Below the pieces are notes generated by a model, which saw nothing but the letters and a program-made list of their open reading frames with translations, made no database searches and was not told the DNA's origin. A stretch of 14,675 bases of DNA from Bacillota bacterium (GTDB taxonomy: Bacteria > Bacillota > Clostridia > Oscillospirales > Ruminococcaceae), in NCBI GenBank assembly GCA_023429685.1, contig JAEZDF010000112.1, positions 1 through 14,675 of the forward strand, written 5' to 3'. Of the stretch, positions 1-7,254 are shown one piece after another; the stretch's first letter is position 1, and every line of letters starts with the position of its first letter. Both the position numbers and the translations under genes were made by a program.

Positions 1-20
1 TGAAAACAATACGTTAAGTG

Positions 21-60
21 GGGGAAGGGGCTTGACACCCCTTTCCTCAGCCTTTATAGT
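21..60 (+). promoter_or_regulatory. Promoter of the fumC-malic enzyme operon, with inverted repeat over the -35
   Basis: A -35 TTGACA at 32-37 and a -10 TATAGT at 55-60 are separated by exactly 17 bases, close to the sigma-A consensus. The -35 lies in the loop of an inverted repeat: AAGGGG at 25-30 pairs with CCCCTT at 38-43, and GG/CC can extend the stem past one bulged T. The repeat could be an operator or the end of an upstream terminator. The leader to the fumC start is about 50 bases and has a small GCCGC/GCGGC hairpin (70-85). The promoter reading is strong; the role of the repeat is inferred. Confidence 0.75.
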
Positions 61-115
61 GGGTTAGGAGCCGCATTTTGGCGGCATAACGCAATGGGTA
101 TTGAGGTGTACACAG

Positions 116-1498
116 ATGAGCGAGCAGGCAAAACAAGAAGTAAGAATAGAGCGAGACTCGATGGGGGAAATCCCCGTGCCCGCGGATCGTTATTGGGCGG
201 CGCAAACCCAGCGCAGCCTTGAGAATTTTAAGATTGGCACCGAGAAGATGCCCGGTGAGATTATCCGTGCGTTTGCCGTGCTAAAAAAGGCATGCGCGCA
301 CGCAAACAAGCGTCTTGGTAAGCTGGACGACGAGCGCGCCGACTTGATTGCACAGGTGTGCGACGAGATTCTGGCGGGAACGCTGGATGACCACTTTCCG
401 CTTGTGGTTTGGCAGACGGGCAGCGGCACACAATCGAACATGAACGCAAACGAGGTGGTTGCAAACAGGGCAAACGAGCTGTGCGGCAAACGCCTTTTGC
501 ACCCGAACGACCATGTGAATATGTCTCAAAGCTCCAACGACACCTTTCCCACCGCCATGCACATTGCGGCGGTACTCTCAATTAAGCAGCAGCTGCTGCC
601 TGCCCTTGACCTGCTTGCAAACACCCTTGAGCGGCTGGAAAAGGAGAATGGGGACGTGGTCAAATCGGGGCGAACCCATCTGCAGGACGCAACGCCCATC
701 ACCTTTGGGCAGGAGATTAGCGGCTGGCACGCGATGCTTACGACCACGCGGGAGATGATTATCGCATCCTTACCCCCGCTGATGCAGCTTGCGCTCGGTG
801 GCACGGCGGTTGGCACCGGGCTCAATGCCCCCAAGGGCTTTGCCGAGGAGGCGGCCGCGCAGATTGCGGCATTGACCGGCGAGCCGTTTGTAACCGCCCG
901 CAACAAGTTCCACTCCCTGACCGCAAAGGACGAGCTGGTGTTTGCCCACGGCGCATTAAAGGCACTTGCCGCAAACCTGATGAAGATCGCAAACGACGTG
1001 CGGTGGCTTGCGAGTGGTCCGCGCTGCGGTCTGGGCGAGATCTTTATACCCGAAAACGAACCGGGCAGCTCGATTATGCCGGGCAAGGTTAACCCCACCC
1101 AGAGCGAGGCGGTGACGATGGTCGCCGTGCAGGTGATGGCAAACGACGTGGCGGTTGGCATGTCCGCTTCTCAGGGCAACTTTGAGCTGAATGTCTTTAT
1201 GCCGGTGTGCATCTACAACTTCTTGCAGTCGGTTCGCCTGCTTTCAGACGCGATGCGCTCGTTTCACGACCATTGCGCGGTGGGAATTGTGGCAAACCGC
1301 GAGAGGATGGCGCACAACCTGCACAACTCGCTGATGCTGGTAACGGCGCTTTCCCCCTACATCGGCTACGACAACGCGGCAAAGTGCGCAAAGTACGCGT
1401 ATGAGCACAACACCTCGCTGCGCGAAGCCGCCGTGACGCTGGGGCTGTTAAGCGCCGAGCGGTTTGACGAGGTGTTCCGCCCCGAGGAGATGGTATAG
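116..1498 (+). CDS. fumC: Class II fumarate hydratase (fumarase C)
   Basis: This cytoplasmic enzyme reversibly hydrates fumarate to (S)-malate; class II enzymes are iron-independent homotetramers. The 460-residue product has the normal family length. Visible family motifs are TGSGTQSNMNANEV at residues 101-114, the SSNDTFPTAMH stretch at 139-149, RTHLQDATP at 186-194 with His188 matching the catalytic-site histidine of E. coli FumC, and the superfamily signature GSSIMPGKVNP at 317-327 with the mobile-loop serine at 318. An in-frame TTG at 101 would add five residues, but that TTG is part of TTGAGGTG. GAGGTG (103-108) sits seven bases before the ATG at 116, so it is the ribosome binding site and 116 is the start. 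The malic enzyme gene follows after 48 bases on the same strand with no terminator between, so the two are probably co-transcribed. Aspartase and argininosuccinate lyase share the fold, but the motifs fit fumarase best. Confidence 0.96.
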   Translation: MSEQAKQEVRIERDSMGEIPVPADRYWAAQTQRSLENFKIGTEKMPGEIIRAFAVLKKACAHANKRLGKLDDERADLIAQVCDEILAGTLDDHFPLVVWQTGSGTQSNMNANEVVANRANELCGKRLLHPNDHVNMSQSSNDTFPTAMHIAAVLSIKQQLLPALDLLANTLERLEKENGDVVKSGRTHLQDATPITFGQEISGWHAMLTTTREMIIASLPPLMQLALGGTAVGTGLNAPKGFAEEAAAQIAALTGEPFVTARNKFHSLTAKDELVFAHGALKALAANLMKIANDVRWLASGPRCGLGEIFIPENEPGSSIMPGKVNPTQSEAVTMVAVQVMANDVAVGMSASQGNFELNVFMPVCIYNFLQSVRLLSDAMRSFHDHCAVGIVANRERMAHNLHNSLMLVTALSPYIGYDNAAKCAKYAYEHNTSLREAAVTLGLLSAERFDEVFRPEEMV

Positions 1499-1546
1499 CG
1501 CCCGCCCTCATTGAGAACAAACCCACCGAAAGGAAGTCTATATAGC

Positions 1547-2722
1547 ATGGATATCAACAAGCAATCGCTGGACCTTCACTATCAGCTGCGCGGTAAGATC
1601 GAGGTCGTTTCCCGCGCCGCCATTAACACCCGCGAGGATCTTTCGCTGTTGTACACCCCCGGCGTTGCCGAGCCCTGCCGCGCGATTGCAGAGGACTACG
1701 AGAAGTCGTTTGAGCTGACACGTCGCGCAAATCTGGTCGCCGTTGTCACCGATGGCTCCGCCGTGCTGGGTCTCGGGGACATCGGTCCCGCCGCTGGCAT
1801 GCCGGTAATGGAGGGCAAATGCGCCCTGTTCAAGGAGTTTGGCGGGGTAGACGCGTTCCCTTTGTGCGTGGACACCAAGGACGTGGACAAGCTGGTGGAG
1901 ACGATCTATCTCATCTCAAAAAGCTTCGGCGGCATTAATCTTGAGGATATTGCGGCGCCTCGCTGCTTTGAGGTGGAGCGCAGACTGAAAGAGCTGTGCG
2001 ATATTCCCGTATTCCACGACGACCAGCACGGCACCGCCATTGTGGTTGCAGCGGCTTTACTTAATGCGATTAAGGTCACCGGCAAGGAGATGGGTAAGCT
2101 TAAAATCGTGATAAACGGTGCGGGTGCGGCGGGTATTGCCATCGGCAACCTGCTTATCTCGATGGGCTTTGGCAACGTGGTGCTGTGCGACATAAACGGC
2201 ATCATCTGCGAGGGTGACGACAACCTTACCGTACCTCAGGCAGAAATTGCGAAGATTTCTAATCTGCACCACGAGCGCGGTCTGCTTTCGGATGCATTGC
2301 GCGGTGCAGACGCGTTTGTGGGGGTTTCCCGTCCGGGGCTTGTCACCGCCGAGATGGTGTCTACCATGAACGGCGGCATTGTGCTTGCTATGGCAAACCC
2401 AACGCCCGAAATTATGCCCGACGAGGCAAAGCTTGGCGGTGCGTTGGTGGTGGGCACAGGTCGCTCCGACTTTCCAAACCAGATCAACAACGTGCTGGTG
2501 TTCCCCGGTATCTTTAAGGGTGCGCTTGCCGTGCGCGCAAAACGCATTACCGAGAGCATGAAGCAGCGCGCTGCGTATGCCATCGCAGCGCTCGTTTCCC
2601 CCGAAGAACTGTGCCCCGACTACATCATCCCAAGCGCACTGGACAAGAAGGTAGCGGACGCGGTTGCAAAGGCGGTGGCGGACGACGCTGCCGAAACCGG
2701 AGAGGCACGGGTTACAATATAG
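1547..2722 (+). CDS. Malic enzyme, NAD(P)-dependent, short bacterial type
   Basis: The enzyme oxidatively decarboxylates malate to pyruvate and CO2 with reduction of NAD(P)+. The 391-residue product matches the compact bacterial form without the C-terminal phosphotransacetylase-like domain of MaeB. Visible are LYTPGVAEPC with the catalytic Tyr36, VMEGKCALFKEFGG with catalytic Lys91, metal-binding NLEDIAAP (Glu133, Asp134) and DDQHGTA (Asp158, Asp159), and a Rossmann GAGAAG at 191-196. An Asp at residue 215 after the second beta strand is compatible with NAD+ preference, an inference only. A TTG at 1511 would extend the frame by 12 codons, but GAAAGGAAG (1528-1536) lies about ten bases before ATG 1547, so I start there. 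It follows fumC in the same operon, giving a fumarate-malate-pyruvate route. Malolactic enzyme is a less likely alternative because it is normally longer and of a different subgroup. Confidence 0.95.
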   Translation: MDINKQSLDLHYQLRGKIEVVSRAAINTREDLSLLYTPGVAEPCRAIAEDYEKSFELTRRANLVAVVTDGSAVLGLGDIGPAAGMPVMEGKCALFKEFGGVDAFPLCVDTKDVDKLVETIYLISKSFGGINLEDIAAPRCFEVERRLKELCDIPVFHDDQHGTAIVVAAALLNAIKVTGKEMGKLKIVINGAGAAGIAIGNLLISMGFGNVVLCDINGIICEGDDNLTVPQAEIAKISNLHHERGLLSDALRGADAFVGVSRPGLVTAEMVSTMNGGIVLAMANPTPEIMPDEAKLGGALVVGTGRSDFPNQINNVLVFPGIFKGALAVRAKRITESMKQRAAYAIAALVSPEELCPDYIIPSALDKKVADAVAKAVADDAAETGEARVTI

Positions 2723-2790
2723 CATGGCAACATGAAGGCCGCCGTCCGGTTTTGTTCTTTCAGTCAGACGTACAAGAATTTTTGGATATA

Positions 2791-2850
2791 AAATGCCCCG
2801 AGGTCGGTCACACGTTGTTTGTGTGCCGCTCGGGGCATTTATTGTTGCTT
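2791..2850. terminator. Bidirectional intrinsic terminator between malic enzyme and MFS gene
   Basis: A perfect 12-bp stem, AAATGCCCCGAG (2791-2802) with CTCGGGGCATTT (2829-2840), encloses a second smaller CACAC/GTGTG pairing. On the + strand it is followed by a T-rich stretch, and on the - strand by TTTTATATCC. It lies between two convergent genes ending at 2722 and 2859, so it can serve both. Confidence 0.85.
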
Positions 2851-2858
2851 TTAAAGGA

Positions 2859-4043
2859 TTACTGCACCTGTCGTGTAATTCGGTGAATGCGTTCGGTGCA
2901 GACGATTAGCAGCAATATGCAAACCAATAGGTAAGGGGCGAAGGTCAAAAAGGTGGTGTTCTGTGCCAAAACACCAAACAGCGGCGGCATTACAGTGCAG
3001 CCGATATACGAAAACGAAAGCTGAAAGCTCATAATAACCCGCGCGTTCTGCTTGCCAAAGCGCACCGGCGTTTCATGCAGCATGCAGGGGAAGATGGGCG
3101 CACAGCCAAGCCCAATTAAAATAAAGCCCACCGCGTTCACGACCACGGGCAACGGCAACAGCACCAGTAGGATGCCCGCAAGGATAATCCCTTCCCCTAG
3201 ACGAATGAGTGCGGTGTTGCGCAGCTTAATGGTGGCAAACCCGGTGACAAACCGACCAATTGTAATGCCGAGAAAGAAAAACGACACCCATTGTGCCGCT
3301 TCGGCAGGGCTTGCGCCTTTAACGGTGGTCATAAAGCTCGCACCCCACAGCCCCATGGTTGCTTCCGCCGCGCAGTAAAACAAAAAGGAAAACAGCACCG
3401 ACTTAACACCCTTAATGCGTAACACATAGAACATGCCCTTGTCGTCAATCGGCTGCGACTCCCCGTCCTGCTGTGTCGGCACATCGCCGGAGTTTGCGGC
3501 AACGCGCTTCCACAGCGGCAAAGAAAACAGCAGAATAACACACAGCGCAAACTGAAGGGAAGAGACGGCGAAAAACCCGCTGCGCCAGCCCTCGGTCTGT
3601 ATGCTGCGCGATATAATGGCAGGACCAATCATCGCGCCCACGCCCCAAAAGCAGTGCAGCCAGCTCATATGGCGCGACTTGTAGTGCTCCGCCACAAACG
3701 CGTTAAGCCCCGCATCCACACAGCCGCCGCCCAGCCCAAGCGGTATACAGAAGGCGATGGCAAGGTAAAACGATGGTGCAGTCGAGATGCCAAACAGTGC
3801 GATTGCCGTAAGCAGTACGCTTGCAATCATTACCCGACCCGTGCCAAAGCGGCGGATGACCTTTACGCTGAAAAAGCTGGATAGGATGGTAAATGCAAAC
3901 CCTATAATCGAGAGAATACCCGCGTAGCTGTAAGGCACAGTATATTCCGGCTGCATGGCAGGCCAGGACGCGCCGATCATCGAATCGGGCAGACCCAGAC
4001 TGATAAAGGCAAGATAGATTAGGATAAGTAGTAGTATGGTCAT
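2859..4043 (-). CDS. Major facilitator superfamily transporter
   Basis: The 394-residue product is almost entirely hydrophobic, with about twelve predicted membrane helices in two halves split by a polar loop near residues 180-210 that contains acidic and Gln/Ser residues. This is the usual MFS layout and length. GLGGGCVDAGLN followed by WLHCFWGVGAMIGP in the first half, and FLGITIGRFVTGFA and GLGCAPIFPCMLHETP in the second, resemble the fucose-permease-like branch of MFS. The substrate cannot be read from sequence. It lies 3' of the malate operon on the opposite strand and has its own promoter (4124-4152), so a link to malate metabolism is not shown. The start at 4043 has GAGGAG (4058-4063) 14 bases upstream, which is long. 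A tiny ORF ATG-CTA-ACG-TTA-TGA begins between them, and its stop overlaps the start codon as ATGA. Confidence 0.9.
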   Translation of the reverse strand: MTILLLILIYLAFISLGLPDSMIGASWPAMQPEYTVPYSYAGILSIIGFAFTILSSFFSVKVIRRFGTGRVMIASVLLTAIALFGISTAPSFYLAIAFCIPLGLGGGCVDAGLNAFVAEHYKSRHMSWLHCFWGVGAMIGPAIISRSIQTEGWRSGFFAVSSLQFALCVILLFSLPLWKRVAANSGDVPTQQDGESQPIDDKGMFYVLRIKGVKSVLFSFLFYCAAEATMGLWGASFMTTVKGASPAEAAQWVSFFFLGITIGRFVTGFATIKLRNTALIRLGEGIILAGILLVLLPLPVVVNAVGFILIGLGCAPIFPCMLHETPVRFGKQNARVIMSFQLSFSYIGCTVMPPLFGVLAQNTTFLTFAPYLLVCILLLIVCTERIHRITRQVQ

Positions 4044-4054
4044 AACGTTAGCAT
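4040..4054 (-). other. Five-codon upstream ORF overlapping the MFS start codon
   Basis: On the - strand ATG CTA ACG TTA TGA runs from 4054 to 4040, and its TGA overlaps the MFS ATG (4043-4041). The only Shine-Dalgarno-like motif (GAGGAG, 4058-4063) is three bases before this ATG and 14 before the MFS ATG, so neither spacing is ideal. It may be a translational coupling device or simply chance. Confidence 0.3.
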
Positions 4055-4074
4055 AATCTCCTCACAGTAAAAAC

Positions 4075-4103
4075 TATCTGCCGTAAACAGCCGCGGGCAG
4101 ATA
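4075..4103 (-). promoter_or_regulatory. Inverted repeat in the MFS leader, possible operator or attenuator stem
   Basis: TATCTGCC (4075-4082) and GGCAGATA (4096-4103) form a perfect 8-bp inverted repeat with a 13-base spacer. It lies between the predicted transcription start (about 4117) and the ribosome binding site of the MFS gene. It could bind a regulator as DNA or fold in the transcript. No T run follows, so it is not an ordinary terminator. Confidence 0.5.
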
Positions 4104-4123
4104 CCGAAAACAAATTCGTTACT

Positions 4124-4152
4124 AATATAATGCATTGTCTATCGATTGTCAA
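4124..4152 (-). promoter_or_regulatory. Promoter of the MFS transporter gene
   Basis: On the - strand a -35 TTGACA (4152-4147) is followed after exactly 17 bases by a -10 TATATT (4129-4124). This is a near-consensus sigma-A promoter directly downstream of the terminator of the zinc-ribbon run, so the transporter is probably transcribed separately. Confidence 0.75.
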
Positions 4153-4194
4153 ACCAAAACAAAAGATAAAGCGGCGGGCACCCCTGCCCGCCGC
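4153..4194 (-). terminator. Intrinsic terminator of the zinc-ribbon gene run
   Basis: GCGGCGGGCA (4171-4180) and TGCCCGCCGC (4185-4194) form a perfect 10-bp GC stem with a CCCC/GGGG four-base loop. Read on the - strand it is followed by TTTATCTTTTGTTTT, a classical Rho-independent terminator 17 bases after the stop codon of the 786-aa gene. The + strand side has no T run. Confidence 0.9.
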
Positions 4195-4210
4195 TGACTA
4201 ATGGCAAATG

Positions 4211-6571
4211 CTATCGCTTGGTTCCTGTAATGGTAAAGCTGTAGCTGACCAACTCGCTGGAGTAGTCTGAGCCGCCCGAAAACACAAGGGTACCATCTTC
4301 GCGCGAGAAGGTGAGCTTAACCGTTCCCCCCGCTACCTGCCCGTTCGGGGTCATGGTCATAACCTCCGACTCGTATACCCCCGAATAGGTGACGTCACCC
4401 GCTGCGCCGTACTCGCCTGACCCACCGCCACTGCTGCTACGGATGGTGATAAGCGCGGTGTTTTCTCCTGTTTTTTCTATTGTCAGCGCACCGGGGTATT
4501 CGCCGGTATAATCGTAGCCGAGATAACTGTCAAGGTATTCGTCCATCCCCTCAATGCCCTGCATCTGCTCTGCAAGACCGTCAAGGTAGGGCATGTCAAA
4601 GCCGCCCACGTTAGTTACGGTGTCCCACGTGCCCACTAGCTCATCAAGGGTAATACCCTGCGGGGAGATTATCACCGTCGTTTTGGGTATATTCACCTCA
4701 AACGGTACGGAAAGAATCGGCTTATCCACCCCCGGGATGTCCCCTGGCTCGTATAGCTCTATCGTATCAGGCGAACCGCATTGCAGGTGCCCAAGCAGCG
4801 TAAAGAAGGTACTGATGCTGCCGTCCTTGCCGAGCTTCCCCGTCCAATACTTGGGGTCGGCGTCATCGGAAAGCGGCGCAAACCGAACGGTGTAGCCCGC
4901 GTACTGGGGTTTTTGACCCTTTTCTAGCTTCTCTGTAATGGTAATATCCACCCGCTGGTTCAAAAACCGCTTTAAGCTGTCCAGTCGTTTGTTGTACTCC
5001 TCGTTAATCTGTTGCACCACGTAGTTTCTAAGAGATGTAAACACCGGGTACAAGCGGTCAATTAGGTCATGTTTATAGTTTTTGGTCAGCAGCGTGATGT
5101 CCGTGGGGCTTGGCCACGACAGGTTGCTGTAGCCCGCTACGCCTGCAATTTCATCAAGGTTTGGGTAATCCCAAAACGCGTTGCAGTAGCTGTCTATCGC
5201 TTCGTCCATCAGCTCCTTTGCGCGCTGTGGGTCGTTCTGGTTTTGGTTGTAGATATCGATAAATATTTGACGCCACTGCTTTAGGGTGCGGGCATTCTCG
5301 TGCTCGTTATAGTAACGGTAAACGCGGTCGATATTTTCAAGCTTTGTCTGCACTGCTGCCTTACCAAAACTGGTAAGCGAATAGTCTATGACATAAACAC
5401 CGACAAAGGCAAGCTGCATCGCAGCGGTACCCACCAGACTGACCCCCGAAAAGATGATGTTTCTCGTTAGGTTGGTGGCGGTTTCGCGGTTTTCCTTGCC
5501 GGTGTAGATATCGCTTGCCAGCTGTACTACCGCAAGTGCGACCCCAGCATGGGTGGAAAGCTGGTTAAACTGTAGCCGCAGCGCGGAACCATATGCGCCG
5601 CCCAAGGTCGTGGTCGTGAGGTAGGCGGATGAAAGCCCCGAGATGCTGTTTGTAATCTCAAGCCCCGCCTCAAACGCCGAGGGACCGGGGGAGCCGGTCT
5701 GCGTGTACTCCTCCAGTATTGCCTTCGCCATCTCAGGCGGTATAATCTGCGCGGTGCGGTACACATGGGTGATGTAGGCCGCGCGCGACTTCTCGTTGTC
5801 CACCTCAAACACGCCGTAGGTGGAAAGATGGGTGGTGAAGATGCGCACCGTGTTGTTTTGCGCGTCCACCTCGTAGGGGACACTCTCCCATTCGTTGGTT
5901 TGTTCGTTGTAGTACCGTGCGCCCACACTGTCCTGTCCATAAGCGGAATGATAGGGCAGCGTAATGGTTACCACATCGTCAAACGTATCTTTGCCCGCAA
6001 GAGTAAAGTCATACGCGGCAACGCGCACTCCGTTATCCTTGTCCTCCTTCACCGGCAGCGTCTTGCACGAAACCTCCTGCTCGCCGTCGATGTTAAAGAT
6101 GCCAAAATCAATTACTGCGCCTTCAAAGGACGCGGCGGGCTGTTCCTCCGTTACCTTCGCGGTCTGCGCACGAACCTTGTAATCCTTTTCAGTTGGTATC
6201 AGCGCGGCATCACCCGCCTGCGTCGCAACCATACTGGTTTGAATTCCGGGGCTTAGGGCAGTAGCCACCCAAACGGACATGAACACAATGGCAAGTCCGC
6301 AGGCGACGGAGGTGATAACAATTGCCTTTTTCCCCTTATTCGCACCCGCAGAGCTTTGGTTGGGCGGTGGCGCGGGTCGCGCAGACGGGGCAGCCGCAGG
6401 CGTATATGCGGTGGGTAAAAGAGAAAAGCCGCAGGAGCTGCAAAACGCTGCCGAGCCGCTTTGCCCCGCGCCGCAGTGTGGGCACAAAGGCTTGCTTGTC
6501 GGTGCGCCGCAGCCGACGCAAAAGCGCTCGGAAGCATTTGTTTGGGCACCACAATGTTTGCAAAATGCCAC
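4211..6571 (-). CDS. Double zinc-ribbon, single-TM protein with large outer region (786 aa)
   Basis: Function unknown. The N terminus carries two zinc ribbons (Cys 4, 7, 18, 21 and Cys 30, 33, 44, 47), then a Pro/Ala-rich linker (about 52-75) and one membrane helix at about 83-104, so the ribbons should be cytoplasmic and the remaining 680 residues outside. Residues about 130-257 look like a beta-sandwich (ITLPY, YYNEQTNEWESVPYEVD, THLSTYGVFEV) of a type frequent in Gram-positive surface proteins. Residues 300-400 are unusually hydrophobic, followed by a helical, Tyr/Asn-rich part to about 540. A second beta region and a C-terminal domain starting at LVGTWD (645-650), lipocalin-like in style, close the protein. 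GTG 6571 is chosen because GAGGTGA (6583-6577) precedes it at normal spacing and the ribbon begins right there; the upstream in-frame ATG would overlap the previous gene. It is the last gene of the run, ten bases after the preceding stop. TcaA/YvbJ of Firmicutes have a similar ribbon-TM-outer layout, but I see no proof of homology. Confidence 0.85.
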   Translation of the reverse strand: MAFCKHCGAQTNASERFCVGCGAPTSKPLCPHCGAGQSGSAAFCSSCGFSLLPTAYTPAAAPSARPAPPPNQSSAGANKGKKAIVITSVACGLAIVFMSVWVATALSPGIQTSMVATQAGDAALIPTEKDYKVRAQTAKVTEEQPAASFEGAVIDFGIFNIDGEQEVSCKTLPVKEDKDNGVRVAAYDFTLAGKDTFDDVVTITLPYHSAYGQDSVGARYYNEQTNEWESVPYEVDAQNNTVRIFTTHLSTYGVFEVDNEKSRAAYITHVYRTAQIIPPEMAKAILEEYTQTGSPGPSAFEAGLEITNSISGLSSAYLTTTTLGGAYGSALRLQFNQLSTHAGVALAVVQLASDIYTGKENRETATNLTRNIIFSGVSLVGTAAMQLAFVGVYVIDYSLTSFGKAAVQTKLENIDRVYRYYNEHENARTLKQWRQIFIDIYNQNQNDPQRAKELMDEAIDSYCNAFWDYPNLDEIAGVAGYSNLSWPSPTDITLLTKNYKHDLIDRLYPVFTSLRNYVVQQINEEYNKRLDSLKRFLNQRVDITITEKLEKGQKPQYAGYTVRFAPLSDDADPKYWTGKLGKDGSISTFFTLLGHLQCGSPDTIELYEPGDIPGVDKPILSVPFEVNIPKTTVIISPQGITLDELVGTWDTVTNVGGFDMPYLDGLAEQMQGIEGMDEYLDSYLGYDYTGEYPGALTIEKTGENTALITIRSSSGGGSGEYGAAGDVTYSGVYESEVMTMTPNGQVAGGTVKLTFSREDGTLVFSGGSDYSSELVSYSFTITGTKR

Positions 6572-6581
6572 TATATTCACC

Positions 6582-7223
6582 TCATCTCCGTGTATATACC
6601 GAAACATCGGGTTTACACCGTGCGTGGATGTAATCGAGTACAAAGTTCACCTGTCCGGGAGGGGCATAGATGATGTTTCTGGTTAGATCTGACGCGCGAA
6701 GCCGTATTATCCCGCTTTTCTTCCAAACGGTAATGCTTCTGATATCCTTGTAACGGGTTCTCATGGTTCTGCGTACGGCAGACAGCACATTCGCGCCGAC
6801 TACCGTGGGATTACCGACCGCCGCCCCCGCCGCAATACCCAGTAGGGACAAGAGCTCCTGTCGGGATTGGTTTTTTGCGGGCAGTATGTGGTCGACTTCA
6901 TCCTCCTTCATCTCAAACAGGATGGCACACCTTGCCCCCATTACAGGGATATACACCGCATAATAACCGAGTATGGTTAGCCCAGTAACAACTGCCGCAA
7001 GCAACAGGTACAGCCGAAGGATTGCCCCTAGACTTTCGAGCAACATGCCGTCAATGGCCTGAATAACCGCTAGGGCAAAGATGGGTACAAAGGTCGAGAA
7101 CAACATAATCTTCCACACCGTAAACGGTATTCGAAGGTCAAAAAGTAGGTTTATCTCCGATACCCATCGGTACGTGCCGTTACTGGGTACAAGATTTCGT
7201 CCTGTCGTGTCTGTTCTGCTCAT
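6582..7223 (-). CDS. Two-TM membrane protein with PH-like C-terminal domain
   Basis: Function unknown. The 213-residue product has a short polar N terminus, two strongly hydrophobic segments at about 34-57 and 62-95, and a soluble C-terminal part. The end of the protein, from about 155 (IRSITVWKKSGIIRLR, then a Tyr/Pro-containing turn and the helix VNFVLDYIHARC), has the strand pattern and final helix of a bacterial PH-like domain. This is a fold guess from pattern, not a match. A GNPTVVGAN stretch at 138-146 lies between membrane and PH-like parts. The start at 7223 follows AAGGAG at seven-base spacing; eight more in-frame codons upstream lack a better site. The gene begins 31 bases after the preceding stop and ends 10 bases before the GTG of the 786-aa gene, so it belongs to the same transcript. 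Confidence 0.85.
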   Translation of the reverse strand: MSRTDTTGRNLVPSNGTYRWVSEINLLFDLRIPFTVWKIMLFSTFVPIFALAVIQAIDGMLLESLGAILRLYLLLAAVVTGLTILGYYAVYIPVMGARCAILFEMKEDEVDHILPAKNQSRQELLSLLGIAAGAAVGNPTVVGANVLSAVRRTMRTRYKDIRSITVWKKSGIIRLRASDLTRNIIYAPPGQVNFVLDYIHARCKPDVSVYTRR

Positions 7224-7254
7224 GCGGCTTCTCCTTATACAAATCAAGTTGGTG

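Noticed and set aside
526..1161. Long open frame on the - strand within fumC
   Set aside because: It lies entirely opposite a well-supported fumC, has a low-complexity Ser/Ala/Pro-rich translation and no ribosome binding site.
2057..2725. 222-codon - strand frame opposite the malic enzyme gene
   Set aside because: It is a His/Cys/Arg-rich shadow of a gene with clear catalytic motifs; no recognisable domain.
6572..6643. Longer N terminus (24 residues) for the 786-aa protein from an ATG at 6643
   Set aside because: It would overlap the preceding gene by about 60 bases, has no good binding site, and places extra residues before the zinc ribbon, which in this type of protein normally starts at the N terminus.
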